Source of the DNA: an uncultured Acidobacteriia bacterium | GTDB taxonomy: Bacteria > Acidobacteriota > Terriglobia > Bryobacterales > Bryobacteraceae | NCBI GenBank assembly: GCA_903825445.1 | Contig: CAIKAS010000187.1 | Coordinates: forward strand, 1-34,027 | Direction: 5' to 3' | Length of the DNA: 34,027 nucleotides | Shown: one piece after another, positions 1 to 8,682 of the stretch | Numbering within the stretch: the first letter of the stretch is position 1 | Layout of the letters: each line of letters starts with the position of its first letter | Notes under the pieces: generated by a model | Told to the model about the DNA's origin: nothing | Databases searched by the model: none | Seen by the model: only the letters and a program-made list of their open reading frames with translations | Translations under genes and position numbers: made by a program

Positions 1-2589
1 GGCTTTGAGGATGATGGGAAGTTCGTGGACTTCGCCCGCCGCCATCTTGCGATGGAGCTGTTCGAGTGTGAGCCGGCCGGTCTTGGCCAGCTGAGCGGCG
101 CGTTCTTTTTCGGCGCGATAGAGTACGATCTGTTTCGCTTTGGCGGTATCGGTGACCACCTGGAAGTTGTCGCCGGCTTCTGGCAGGCGTTCGAGACCGA
201 GGACTTCAACCGGCATGGACGGCCCGGCTTCCTTCACAGGTTCGCCGTTATCGCCAATCATGGCGCGGACGCGGCCGAATACGGTGCCGCAGATAAAGTC
301 TTCGCCGACACGCACGGTGCCGTTACGAACCAGGATTGTGGCGACCGGACCACGGCCGCGATCCAGCTTGGCTTCGAGGACGCTGGCCATACCGGGGCGC
401 GCGGGATTGGCACGGAGATCGGCCAGTTCGGAGACGAGAAGAATCATTTCGAGAAGAAGATCGAGATTCATCTTCTTCTTGGCGGAGACGGGCACCATGA
501 CGGTATCGCCACCCCATTCTTCGGGGTTGAGGCCGCGATCGGCAAGTTGTTGCTTAATACGGTCCGGCTGGGCTTCGGGTTTGTCGATCTTGTTGATGGC
601 AACGATGATCGGAACCTTAGCGGCGCGGGCGTGATCGATGGCTTCGAGGGTCTGGGGCATGACGCCGTCGTCGGCCGCCACAACCAGGACCACGATATCG
701 GTCACCTTAGCGCCGCGGGCACGCATGCGGGTGAAGGCTTCGTGGCCGGGAGTATCGATGAAAACGATGGTGTGATCGTTGTGTTCGACGTGATACGCGC
801 CGATGTGCTGCGTGATGCCGCCGGCTTCGCGACCCGCCACGTTGGCAGTACGAATGGCGTCAAGCAGCGAGGTCTTACCGTGATCGACGTGGCCCATGAT
901 GGTGACGACGGGAGGACGCCGGAACAGGTCAGTAGTCTCTTCGGCGAGCTCGACATCGAGCATCGCCTCTTCTTCGTAAGTGACGGCTGAAGTGGAGGCA
1001 CCGAATTCACGCGAGAGTTCGGTGGCAAGCCTGCTGTCGAGAGTCTGGTTGATAGTGGCGAAGATGCCACGGTCGACCAGCTTCTTGATAACAAGATTCG
1101 CTCTGACGTCGAGCTTTTCCGAGAGCTCTTTGACAGTGATGCCTTCCGAAATAGTGATGTCGCGGTTGATGGGCGGAGGCGCGGCCTGTTCGCGGCGCAT
1201 CTGTGGCCGGAGAATCTTCTCCTCGGCTTCGCGGCGGCGGTCACGTGGCGTGCGCGGACGCTTATTGGCCTGCGGACGACGAGCGGCTGCCTGATCGGGC
1301 GGCGGCGGGGCACCGGGGCCCAGCAGCGGACCTCCACGTGAAGTGGGGTGCATCGGGCGAGGACCACCGGGACGTTGACCCGGGCTGGGCATGCCAGGAC
1401 GCGTGGAACGCATCGGCATGGAAGGCTGGCCTGGACGTGGCGGACCCTGATAAAGCGGTTGGCCCGGACGCGGCGCGGCTGGCCGCATGGGCGCAGCCGG
1501 ACGCGGCGCAGCATGGCCTGGCATCGCGGGCGGAGGCAGAGGGGTCTGCCCTGGGAACGGAGAGCGGGGTTGTTGTCCCAAACGCGCGGCCAAATCGGCA
1601 CGCGGGGGCACAGTGGGACGAGCCGAAGGCTGACCGACGATGGATTGGCCACCGGGTGCCTGCTGGCCGGGGGTATGCTGACCGGGAGACTGGCGGAGGG
1701 GCTGACCGGCCATGGGGCGCGGCGCGGATGGCGCGGCGGGACGGGGCTGGCCGGGCGCTGCCGAAGGACGGGGTGGCGGCGCAATGGGCACGCCAGGGCG
1801 AACGCTCGGCGGGGCCGCTGGCGATGCTGCAGTGGGCGGCGGGGCAGGCGTTGGAGAAGGCGGCGTGGGAACGGGTGGTCTTGAGGCAATCGGCGCTGTG
1901 CGTACAGGCGAAACCAGCGGCTGGCGGGGGCCAGACAAAATCTGACCGGGCCGCGGCGAAGTCGACGGGATCGGCCTTGACGGCGGCGGTACTGGCCGTA
2001 GCGGCAAAGATGGCGGCGTGGGGTGCGATCCTGTAGCCGTCACCGGAGACGTGGGACGGGGGCCAACTGGCGGATGGATAGGCGCACCGCGGCCCAACAT
2101 TGGCGGACGCAGCGGAATAGCGCGCGGCTTGTTATCTTCCGCAGACTTTTCGTCGGCCGCCTTGGCTTCTGCTGACTTCGCATCGTCGGCTTTGTCGGAT
2201 TTCAAGTCGCCCGACTTAGCATCGCTCGTTTTGCCGTCGCCAGACCCGTCTTCCTTAGCTTCGGAGACAGCGGGTGCGGCGTTTCGCTTGACGGACTCGG
2301 TCGACTTTGCGGGTTCGGCATCGTCGCGCGGTGCCGCTTCGCGACTTTGGGCGGCTACCTTCCTCGGTGACGAGGGTTCTTCAGCGCGCGGAGCAGGAGG
2401 CTCCTTACGCGGAGGGATGGCCGAAGTGTCGCCGCCGAAATAGCGGCGCAGCTTTTCGGCCATGTCGTCTTCGATCGAGCTGGAATGGGTCAACGGCTCG
2501 GTGATGCCGAGATCGTGCAGTTTATCGATGACCTCACGCGACTTGACTTCGAGCTGCCGCGCCAGCTCATTGATTCGGATCTTACTCAT
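1..2589 (-). CDS. infB: Translation initiation factor IF-2 (C-terminus beyond window)
   Basis: IF-2 is the GTPase that places initiator tRNA on the 30S subunit and promotes subunit joining. The frame starts at ATG 2589 and stays open for 863 codons to the left edge, so the last part (domains after the G domain and the tRNA-binding C-terminus) is missing. An IF2_N helical domain begins at the start ([15 protein letters not shown]). A long Ala/Pro/Gly/Arg-rich linker follows, then a second IF2_N-like segment ending just before the G domain. The G1 motif GHVDHGKTS is encoded near 897-871 in the same frame, followed by DTPGHEAF and NKID. The last residues in the window, ELPIILKA, match the start of the domain-3 segment of the family. 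It lies 95 bp after nusA in the rimP-nusA-infB order usual in bacteria. I see no good ribosome binding site before the ATG. Confidence 0.96.
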   Translation of the reverse strand, partial: MSKIRINELARQLEVKSREVIDKLHDLGITEPLTHSSSIEDDMAEKLRRYFGGDTSAIPPRKEPPAPRAEEPSSPRKVAAQSREAAPRDDAEPAKSTESVKRNAAPAVSEAKEDGSGDGKTSDAKSGDLKSDKADDAKSAEAKAADEKSAEDNKPRAIPLRPPMLGRGAPIHPPVGPRPTSPVTATGSHPTPPSLPLRPVPPPSRPIPSTSPRPGQILSGPRQPLVSPVRTAPIASRPPVPTPPSPTPAPPPTAASPAAPPSVRPGVPIAPPPRPSAAPGQPRPAAPSAPRPMAGQPLRQSPGQHTPGQQAPGGQSIVGQPSARPTVPPRADLAARLGQQPRSPFPGQTPLPPPAMPGHAAPRPAAPMRPAAPRPGQPLYQGPPRPGQPSMPMRSTRPGMPSPGQRPGGPRPMHPTSRGGPLLGPGAPPPPDQAAARRPQANKRPRTPRDRRREAEEKILRPQMRREQAAPPPINRDITISEGITVKELSEKLDVRANLVIKKLVDRGIFATINQTLDSRLATELSREFGASTSAVTYEEEAMLDVELAEETTDLFRRPPVVTIMGHVDHGKTSLLDAIRTANVAGREAGGITQHIGAYHVEHNDHTIVFIDTPGHEAFTRMRARGAKVTDIVVLVVAADDGVMPQTLEAIDHARAAKVPIIVAINKIDKPEAQPDRIKQQLADRGLNPEEWGGDTVMVPVSAKKKMNLDLLLEMILLVSELADLRANPARPGMASVLEAKLDRGRGPVATILVRNGTVRVGEDFICGTVFGRVRAMIGDNGEPVKEAGPSMPVEVLGLERLPEAGDNFQVVTDTAKAKQIVLYRAEKERAAQLAKTGRLTLEQLHRKMAAGEVHELPIILKA

Positions 2590-2605
2590 GTTTAAGGCGT
2601 TTCAC

Positions 2606-2632
2606 GTCCAACTACAACCGGTCCAACTACAA
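2606..2632. repeat. Short direct repeat in the infB leader
   Basis: GTCCAACTACAA occurs twice with a 15-nt period (2606-2617 and 2621-2632), inside the 95-bp nusA-infB gap. It lies in the region that would be the 5' untranslated leader of infB if this gene were read alone. I know of no function for it; it may be a simple slippage duplication. Confidence 0.5.
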
Positions 2633-2684
2633 GCCCGAAAAAGCAGGCACTAATCGAATCAAAATCGTTTCGTCCGGACACAAC

Positions 2685-4157
2685 TCAAACGTCAGCGTCC
2701 GGTTCAGCGCCCGCTTCGACCGATTCACTCATCGTACCAGAGGGCAGAGGCGTGCTCTGCTCTTCAGAATTTTGGACTCCGGCCTCCGGTTCGGCGGGTG
2801 CATCCCCTTCAGCGAGGATGGCACCTGCCGCAGGTTCCGCCGACGCTTCGGCGCTGTCCGCCGCAGCGGGCTCCGGAGCCGGAATCTCTTCCGCGTATTC
2901 CTGACCGTAATAACCGTTGATCGCCTGCTGGATGAAGCTAACGGCGTTTTCGTCGATACCCTCTATTGCTTCCAGTAATTCCGGCGTCATGCTGCCCAGT
3001 TTCTCGACGGTACCGATGCCGCCTTTCACGAGCGCATCCACCGTCGCTTCGGCCAGACCGTAGTCAATGAGTACAGAAACCGGAGCGCCCATTGAAAGCA
3101 GGTCGATGGAACCCTGCACTTCCTGCCGCTTTTCTTCCTCGCTCTTGATGTCGACCTTCCAGCCAAGCAATTTGGCGGCCAGTCGAACGTTCTGGCCCTT
3201 CTTGCCGATGGCGAGAGAGAGTTGCGAATCGTCCACAATCACTTCCATGTGGCGCTCTTCGGCGTTCAGTACTGTGACACGGGTGATCTTGGCAGGGCTA
3301 AGCGCATGGGTGGCGAACTGAACCGCATCTTCGGAGTATTCAATGATGTCGATCTTTTCGCCACGCAGTTCGCGGATGATCGACTGTACGCGCATTCCCT
3401 TCATGCCGACGCAAGCGCCGACACTGTCAACATCGCGATCACGGCTGGATACGGCGATCTTAGTCCGTTCGCCGGCTTCGCGCGCGCAACCCTTGATAAC
3501 CACTGTGCCATCGTAGATCTCCGGCACTTCCTGTTCGAACAGGCGCTTCACCAGTTCTGCATCGGCGCGCGACACCACCACGCCGGGGCCTTTGGAAGAC
3601 TTGTCGACGAGTTTGATTACGCAGCGAATTCGATCACCAACGCTGAAGCTCTCGAGGCGTGACTGTTCGCGCTTGGGAAGACGCGCCTCGGTCTTGCCAA
3701 GGTCGACAACAAGGTCGAGACCTTCGATGCGTTTGATGGTGGTGTTGATGAGTTCACCAACGCGATCGGCGTATTCGCGATAGATAGTTTCGCGCTCTGC
3801 TTCGCGCACCTTCTGGAAAATGACCTGCTTTGCCGTCTGGGCGGAAATGCGCCCCAGCGCATCGCCAGGCTTGGCAAAACGGAGCGTGGAACCGATCTCG
3901 GCTTTCGGATCGGTGCGCTGCGCTTCGGTCAACGTCATTTCCGTGGCTGGATCGGTAACCGTTTCGACCACGGTCTTTACAGCAAACAGCTTGAGCCCGC
4001 CCGAGCGGTCGTCGAAATCGACTTCGTAATTCTCGTTGGTGCGGAAGTGCTTACGCGCTGCCAGCAGCATGGCGTCCTTGACGGCGTCCAGAACGATCTG
4101 GGTATCAATGCCTTTTTCCTTGCTGAGAAGCTCGATTGATTGATAGATGCTGTCCAC
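2685..4157 (-). CDS. nusA: Transcription termination/antitermination factor NusA
   Basis: NusA binds RNA polymerase and modulates pausing, termination and antitermination. The 490-residue protein has the expected order: an N-terminal polymerase-binding domain (MDSIYQSIELLSKEKGI), an S1 domain, and two KH domains. The KH domains show GMKGMRVQSIIREL in the first and AIGKKGQNVRLAAKLLG in the second. Helix-hairpin-helix-like sequence follows near residues 350-410, then an acidic Ala/Glu/Pro-rich tail of about 70 residues. The start is GTG 4157, supported by GAGGAA six bases upstream. It lies 58 bp after rimP and 95 bp before infB, so the three genes probably share a transcript. The acidic tail is the only part that does not look conserved. 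Confidence 0.97.
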   Translation of the reverse strand: MDSIYQSIELLSKEKGIDTQIVLDAVKDAMLLAARKHFRTNENYEVDFDDRSGGLKLFAVKTVVETVTDPATEMTLTEAQRTDPKAEIGSTLRFAKPGDALGRISAQTAKQVIFQKVREAERETIYREYADRVGELINTTIKRIEGLDLVVDLGKTEARLPKREQSRLESFSVGDRIRCVIKLVDKSSKGPGVVVSRADAELVKRLFEQEVPEIYDGTVVIKGCAREAGERTKIAVSSRDRDVDSVGACVGMKGMRVQSIIRELRGEKIDIIEYSEDAVQFATHALSPAKITRVTVLNAEERHMEVIVDDSQLSLAIGKKGQNVRLAAKLLGWKVDIKSEEEKRQEVQGSIDLLSMGAPVSVLIDYGLAEATVDALVKGGIGTVEKLGSMTPELLEAIEGIDENAVSFIQQAINGYYGQEYAEEIPAPEPAAADSAEASAEPAAGAILAEGDAPAEPEAGVQNSEEQSTPLPSGTMSESVEAGAEPDADV

Positions 4158-4215
4158 GGTGATTCCTCGATCCTGTCGTTAACGCTTTAAAAAATGTCCG
4201 AAATGAATTTATCTG

Positions 4216-4764
4216 CTACCACTCAAACTTGAGATTGGCGCGGTCGACCTGACTGAAAGGAAAGGTCACGTTCGCACCGTCGGAAAGTTCAACCGTGATC
4301 GATTGTTCCGAGGCTTCGGCGCGCGCGATGGTGCCGTCGAAATGCTTTGTCCCGGCCTTCGGTATTGCTCCACCGGCAACAGGCGTGGCTGGTTCCCGCA
4401 AAACCACCCTGGCTTTCTTCCCGATGAATCTCTCCCAATCTCTCCACATGAGGAGTTTGCGTTCGACGCCAGGAGAACTGACTTCCAGGCTGTACGTACC
4501 GTGAATGACATCTTCGTCATCCAGGATGGTTCCAACCTGATGAGAAATCAACTCGCAATCGCTATGCGTCACGCCGGACGGGGCTGTGCTTTCAGGCGCA
4601 ATCGCAACGCCGTCCGCAGGGGCTGGCGGCCGGTCAATGACAATGCAAAGCACCTGGTGACGTCCGGCGCCCTTGAGTTCGACCTCGACAATCTCGATGC
4701 CTTCAGGTTGCGCGACACGCTCGGCGATTTCTTCGATCTTCGCGATGACAGCCGTTCGATTCAT
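4216..4764 (-). CDS. rimP: Ribosome maturation factor RimP
   Basis: RimP assists late assembly of the 30S subunit. The 182-residue product has the typical layout: an N-terminal alpha/beta domain starting RTAVIAKIEEIAERV, the conserved YSLEVSSPGVERKL motif in the middle, and a C-terminal SH3-like barrel ending FSQVDRANLKFEW. I chose ATG 4764 because GGAA lies about eight bases upstream. A TTG at 4776 in the same frame would add four residues but would sit directly against the T-run of the leader hairpin. It is the first gene of the rimP-nusA-infB operon. The middle of the protein carries a Pro/Ala-rich insertion (PPAPADGVAIAPESTAP) that is longer than I would expect for the family. Confidence 0.95.
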   Translation of the reverse strand: MNRTAVIAKIEEIAERVAQPEGIEIVEVELKGAGRHQVLCIVIDRPPAPADGVAIAPESTAPSGVTHSDCELISHQVGTILDDEDVIHGTYSLEVSSPGVERKLLMWRDWERFIGKKARVVLREPATPVAGGAIPKAGTKHFDGTIARAEASEQSITVELSDGANVTFPFSQVDRANLKFEW

Positions 4765-4776
4765 GCCCGATTCCAA

Positions 4777-4800
4777 TAAAAAAGTGGGCTTTCGCCCACT
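4777..4800 (-). terminator. Intrinsic-terminator-like hairpin directly before rimP
   Basis: Read on the minus strand, a perfect 7-bp stem AGTGGGC/GCCCACT closed by a GAAA tetraloop is followed by five to six T residues. It has the form of a rho-independent terminator. The T-run ends only about 13 bases before the rimP ATG, and a promoter lies about 50 bp upstream, so it fits an attenuator in the rimP-nusA-infB leader. No minus-strand gene ends close enough to need it: the nearest ends at 5013, beyond two other hairpins. That it regulates the operon is inference. Confidence 0.75.
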
Positions 4801-4825
4801 GCCTGAGTCCGACCACTAAAATTCG

Positions 4826-4853
4826 AGTATAGCAGAGAACGGGGGAGGCGCAA
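4826..4853 (-). promoter_or_regulatory. Candidate sigma-70 promoter for rimP-nusA-infB
   Basis: On the minus strand TATACT (4831-4826, five of six matches to the -10 consensus) is preceded at 16 bp by TTGCGC (4853-4848, a weak -35). Transcription would begin near 4819 and give a leader of about 55 nt that contains the terminator-like hairpin. The call is by eye from consensus only. Confidence 0.5.
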
Positions 4854-4900
4854 CAGGCCCGCGTTGAGTGCCAGTCCGATCAGCGAACCTTAACTTTTGC

Positions 4901-4940
4901 AACAATGGCGGAAACCGCCAACGCAGTTTCCGCCATTGTT
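4901..4940. repeat. Perfect 15-bp inverted repeat
   Basis: AACAATGGCGGAAAC at 4901-4915 is matched by its exact reverse complement at 4926-4940, with a 10-nt loop. It lies about 70 bp downstream of the PEP-CTERM gene on the minus strand and upstream of the rimP promoter. Neither strand has a clear T-run after the stem, so it may be a transcript-end stabiliser or a dispersed repeat rather than a classical terminator. Confidence 0.7.
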
Positions 4941-4963
4941 AGGAACATCTTAAGTTTACTGGA

Positions 4964-4995
4964 CCATTCCGGCGCAAGCCCTTGCGCGGGAATGG
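4964..4995. repeat. Near-perfect 15-bp inverted repeat after the PEP-CTERM gene
   Basis: CCATTCCGGCGCAAG (4964-4978) pairs with CTTGCGCGGGAATGG (4981-4995) with one mismatch and a 2-nt spacer. It begins 18 bp past the stop codon of the PEP-CTERM gene. It is a likely 3'-end hairpin for that gene, although no T-run follows on the minus strand. Confidence 0.6.
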
Positions 4996-5012
4996 GAACT
5001 CTACCGGGAAGC

Positions 5013-5708
5013 TTACTTTGAAAAGCGGCGGCGGAGCAAGGGGAGGCAAGCGATGCCGGTCAGAGATAGCAAAATTGTACCCGGCTCCGGCGCGGTGGCA
5101 TCAATGTTGATCGAGTCCGTTACTGAAGTCGAATTCGCTGCGTCAGTTACGGTCAAGGTCACAGTGTAGTCGTCAGTGGCATTGGGGTCGAACGGACCAC
5201 CCAGCCAACTCAGGTTCTCGGCGTTCTGGGCACCGGAAACCGTGGTAAGGTCGGCCTTGTAAACCCGGGCTCCGTTCCACTCGGCGTTATCGTCGAATGT
5301 GGTAGTCGGATCGAAAAACGGGCTGACGACGCTGGTCGTCGTGTCGGCAATCTGCATCGCATATGTGTAATCGCTAAGGGCGGATCCGTTACCGCCGCCG
5401 TCAACGTTGATGGAAAACTCAAAATCCCACAACGCAACGCCACCACCGATGCCAGTCGGCACGATGTAGGTATTGCTGCCAGCGCCGGGGTCAACGGGGC
5501 CGACATATCTGAGAATCGCGCTCAAACCCAACTCGATGCCGTCCCCTGTGGCGACGGTAAAGTTCGAGTTTGAATTCCCCGAGCCGTTGTAGAAGCCCGG
5601 GGCAGCCAACGAAGTATCGTCAATGATGCTTGCGGTTGCCGATACTGCAAACGCGCAAAGAATTAGTGCGGCACTGCTGCTAAGTCCTAAAACTCGTTTA
5701 ATATTCAT
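5013..5708 (-). CDS. PEP-CTERM sorting-domain surface protein
   Basis: This 231-residue secreted protein is of unknown function. It has an N-terminal signal peptide (SSSAALILCAFAVSATAS), a beta-rich extracellular body and a C-terminal PEP-CTERM signal. The last 25 residues read APEPGTILLSLTGIACLPLL followed by a basic end (RRRFSK). PEP-CTERM tails are recognised by exosortase (EpsH-type) enzymes, which process and release substrates at the cell envelope, often in strains that make exopolysaccharide. No exosortase gene is in this window. The body is rich in Asp, Asn, Ser and Thr and contains no domain I can name. It is transcribed alone from its own promoter and is followed by two hairpins. 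Confidence 0.9.
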   Translation of the reverse strand: MNIKRVLGLSSSAALILCAFAVSATASIIDDTSLAAPGFYNGSGNSNSNFTVATGDGIELGLSAILRYVGPVDPGAGSNTYIVPTGIGGGVALWDFEFSINVDGGGNGSALSDYTYAMQIADTTTSVVSPFFDPTTTFDDNAEWNGARVYKADLTTVSGAQNAENLSWLGGPFDPNATDDYTVTLTVTDAANSTSVTDSINIDATAPEPGTILLSLTGIACLPLLRRRFSK

Positions 5709-5784
5709 GATTTAGTTTGTCTCCGTCTTTCTTTCGGCCGTTTTCTGTCCCGGCATGCCTGGCCACCTGCCTAGCGATAGATCA

Positions 5785-5814
5785 AGTATACGTAGCGATA
5801 TAGCCGACTGTCAT
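5785..5814 (-). promoter_or_regulatory. Candidate sigma-70 promoter of the PEP-CTERM gene
   Basis: On the minus strand ATGACA (5814-5809) and TATACT (5790-5785) are separated by 18 bp, with five of six matches to consensus in each box. Predicted transcription starts near 5778, giving a leader of about 70 nt. Confidence 0.55.
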
Positions 5815-5915
5815 TGAGTAATAGTGCTGTTTCTAACGTTTTGCCCTGTCCGAATTGCTCTCGAGTGGGCAGAATTGGGCTTAGAGCGAACGCGGCAAGA
5901 TTAGTGCGCCCATAA

Positions 5916-7898
5916 ATGATTCCCCGCTATACTCAGATTTCCGTGCTCCTACAGCTAGAAAGACAAATTCAGGCCGCGTTTCGCGACGGCCTCAACATCC
6001 GGTTTGGTGTGGATGCCGAGATTATTCTCGAACAGCCCAAACAGGCATCCTTCGGCGAACTGGCGCTACCGGTCGCCTTTCAGTTGGCGAAGACCCTGAA
6101 GCAGTCTCCAAAGAAGATAGCTGCGGAACTGCTGGAAGCCGTGGGGGACATCCCCGGCGTGGCTGCGATGGAGGTGGCCGGGAACGGGTATATCAATCTG
6201 CGGCTGGACCGTGGCGCGCTGGCTGCCGCGCTGCTGAATCCCCCGGATGTGACCGCTGAGGCAACAGCTCCCGCCTGTAAGACCATCGTGGAACACACGA
6301 ACATCAATCCCAACAAGGCGGCCCACATCGGCCATCTTCGAAATGCCGTGTTGGGCGATACCTTCGTTCGCATGCTGCGTTCCTGCGGAAATGGTGTGGA
6401 AGTGCAGAACTACATCGACAATACGGGCGTTCAGGTTGCCGATGTGGTCGTCGGGTTTCACTTTTTGGAGAAGAAGTCGCCGAAGGATGTGGCGAAGGTG
6501 ATCGCGGAGCCGCGCTTCGATTACCTTTGTTGGGATTTGTATGCCCGGACTTCGCAGTACTACAAAGATCATCCTGAAGCATTGGCGTGGCGGGCGGAAG
6601 TGCTGCATGGCGTGGAGGCCGGGTCGGGCGCACTGGCGGAGCTCGGGCATCTGGTGGCGGATGCCATCGTAAACCTGCATCTGGCGACCATGCTGCGGCT
6701 CAATATTCAGTACGACGTGTTGCCCCGCGAGAGCGAGATTCTGCATCTGAAGTTCTGGGCGTCGGCGTTTGAACTCTTAAAGCAACGCAAGGCCATCTAC
6801 TTCGAAGAAGAGGGCAAGAACAAGGGATGTTGGGTGATGCCGTCATCGTCGTTCCGTGGTGACGACGAGGCCAATGAAGACAGCAAGGTAATCGTGCGTT
6901 CGAATGGCACGGTGACTTACGTGGGCAAAGATATCGCGTACCAGCTGTGGAAGTTTGGCTTGCTCGGCAAGGATTTCCACTATCGTGTGCTGACGGAGTA
7001 CACGGACGGCAAGAAGGTCTGGGTGTCGACGGCAGAGCCGCAGACCGGGGCCGTGCCGGAATTCGGGCGCGGCAGTATGGTCTATAACGTAATCGACGCA
7101 CGGCAGTCCTATCTGCAGGACGTCGTGGTGGCTGGGTTGCGCGCGCTTGGTTTCGACGAGGCCGCCAATAATTCAATTCATTTTTCATACGAGATGGTGG
7201 CGCTTTCGCCGCGATGCTGCGCAGATTTAGGGATTGAGCTTTCCGAAGAAGATGCGAAGCGCCCGTATGTGGAAGTGTCCGGACGAAAAGGGCTCGGCGT
7301 CAAGGCCGACGATCTCATGGACAAGCTGGTGGAGACGGCGCTTCGCGAAGTGGTATCGCGGCATCCGGAAGACAATGAAGCGGCGCAGCTGGCCGTGGCG
7401 ACTGAAATCGCCATGGGCGCACTGCGTTACTTCCTGCTGAAGTTCACCCGCAATACGGTGATCGCGTTTGACTTCCAGGAAGCGTTGAGTTTCGAGGGTG
7501 AGACGGGACCCTATGTGCAATACGCGGCCGTGCGTGCGCGGAATATCTTCCGTAAACTGGAAGACCGGGGCGAGGCTAAACCGGACTTCCCGGCGGCGCT
7601 GACGCTTGATATTTTGGGGCGGCAACTGGCCTCGGATGAGTTGTGGCAGTTCCTGATGGCGGCGACGCGCGCGGATGCCGTGGTGGATCGCGCGGTGACG
7701 TCGGGCGAGCCGGCGCACGTGGCGAAGTACGTTTTTCAGCTGGCGCAGACGTTCAATATTTTCTATCATCAATACCCGGTTCTGGCGGAACCCGACCCGG
7801 AACGCAAAGTCTTTCTGCTCTGGATGACGGAATACCTGGCACTGCAACTGGAACGAACACTCGCCGTCCTGGGTATCGCGGTTCCGGCTTACATGTAA
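5916..7898 (+). CDS. argS: Arginine--tRNA ligase
   Basis: This class I synthetase charges tRNA-Arg with arginine. The 660-residue protein carries the N-terminal Add-1-like tRNA-recognition domain (roughly residues 12-105). The class I HIGH motif is present exactly at 137-140 in NPNKAAHIGHLRNAVLGD. The KMSK-equivalent loop appears as SGRKGLGVKADDL at 455-467, a form typical of the longer ArgS subtype. The C-terminal anticodon-binding helical bundle ends the protein. The start is uncertain. ATG 5916 has no clear ribosome binding site, whereas GTG 5943 lies nine bases after a TATACT box (5928-5933) and would suit a leaderless start of 651 residues. It is followed 19 bp later by coaX on the same strand. 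Confidence 0.96.
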   Translation: MIPRYTQISVLLQLERQIQAAFRDGLNIRFGVDAEIILEQPKQASFGELALPVAFQLAKTLKQSPKKIAAELLEAVGDIPGVAAMEVAGNGYINLRLDRGALAAALLNPPDVTAEATAPACKTIVEHTNINPNKAAHIGHLRNAVLGDTFVRMLRSCGNGVEVQNYIDNTGVQVADVVVGFHFLEKKSPKDVAKVIAEPRFDYLCWDLYARTSQYYKDHPEALAWRAEVLHGVEAGSGALAELGHLVADAIVNLHLATMLRLNIQYDVLPRESEILHLKFWASAFELLKQRKAIYFEEEGKNKGCWVMPSSSFRGDDEANEDSKVIVRSNGTVTYVGKDIAYQLWKFGLLGKDFHYRVLTEYTDGKKVWVSTAEPQTGAVPEFGRGSMVYNVIDARQSYLQDVVVAGLRALGFDEAANNSIHFSYEMVALSPRCCADLGIELSEEDAKRPYVEVSGRKGLGVKADDLMDKLVETALREVVSRHPEDNEAAQLAVATEIAMGALRYFLLKFTRNTVIAFDFQEALSFEGETGPYVQYAAVRARNIFRKLEDRGEAKPDFPAALTLDILGRQLASDELWQFLMAATRADAVVDRAVTSGEPAHVAKYVFQLAQTFNIFYHQYPVLAEPDPERKVFLLWMTEYLALQLERTLAVLGIAVPAYM

Positions 7899-7917
7899 GT
7901 TTTCGGGCCTCAAAATT

Positions 7918-8682
7918 ATGCTGCTTGCACTTGACGCCGGCAATACAAATATCACGGTTGGAATCTTTCAGGGCGATGTGTTAGCCGACCACCGGAGGCT
8001 GCGCACTGTACGCGAGCAGACCTCGGATGAGTGGGGGATTCTGTTACAGAATCTGCTGAGGTACGCTGGGCTCGATCCGGCGAGAATCGACGGGATCATT
8101 GTTTCGTCGGTGGTGCCACCGCTGAACGGCGCGCTCGCGGAGATGTCGCGGCGCTACTTCGGTACGGAAGCGATGTTCGTCACGGCGCAGACCGATACGG
8201 GGCTTACTATTCGGTATGAAAACCCCTCGGAAGTGGGTGCGGACAGGCTCGTGAACGGAGTGGCGGCCTTCCACAAATACGGCGGACCATGCGTGGTCGT
8301 GGATCTGGGGACCGCTATTACGTTCGATGCGATTTCGGCGAATGCAGAGTATCTGGGAGGCATTATTGCGGCGGGTGTCGGGATCTCTGCTGACGCTCTG
8401 TTCAGTCGCACGGCTCGGTTGCCGCTGGTGGATTTCCGCAAGCCCGGAAAGCTGATCGGGACGAATACGGTCGCAAGTATGCAGTCCGGGTTGTACTACG
8501 GGGCGATCGGCGCGATTGACGGGATGATCGAACGTCTGATCGCCGAACTTGGCCCTGACACAAAAACGGTGGCGACTGGTGGACATGCTGATCTAATTGC
8601 AGGCGAATCGCGATTTGTCCGCAACATCGATGAGAATCTGACGCTCGAAGGCTTGCGGCTGATTTGGGACAGGACTCGGTGA
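7918..8682 (+). CDS. coaX: Type III pantothenate kinase
   Basis: CoaX phosphorylates pantothenate in the first step of coenzyme A synthesis. The 254-residue protein shows the ASKHA-fold phosphate loop at its start (LALDAGNTNITVGIF), the GADRLVN motif near residue 107, VVDLGTAITFD near 127 and GGIIAAGVG near 145. This is the usual length for the family, and no residue known to be essential looks missing. The ATG at 7918 follows argS by 19 bp. Its TGA stop overlaps the GTG start of the next gene (GTGA), so translation of the pair is probably coupled. Confidence 0.97.
   Translation: MLLALDAGNTNITVGIFQGDVLADHRRLRTVREQTSDEWGILLQNLLRYAGLDPARIDGIIVSSVVPPLNGALAEMSRRYFGTEAMFVTAQTDTGLTIRYENPSEVGADRLVNGVAAFHKYGGPCVVVDLGTAITFDAISANAEYLGGIIAAGVGISADALFSRTARLPLVDFRKPGKLIGTNTVASMQSGLYYGAIGAIDGMIERLIAELGPDTKTVATGGHADLIAGESRFVRNIDENLTLEGLRLIWDRTR

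Noticed and set aside
25..990. Long plus-strand open frame opposite infB
   Set aside because: The opposite strand encodes the IF-2 G domain with all motifs; long antisense frames are expected at this base composition and codon bias.
702..1889. Minus-strand 395-codon frame within infB
   Set aside because: It is out of frame with the real IF-2 reading, which holds GHVDHGKTS and starts at 2589; the composition is Arg/Pro-rich noise.
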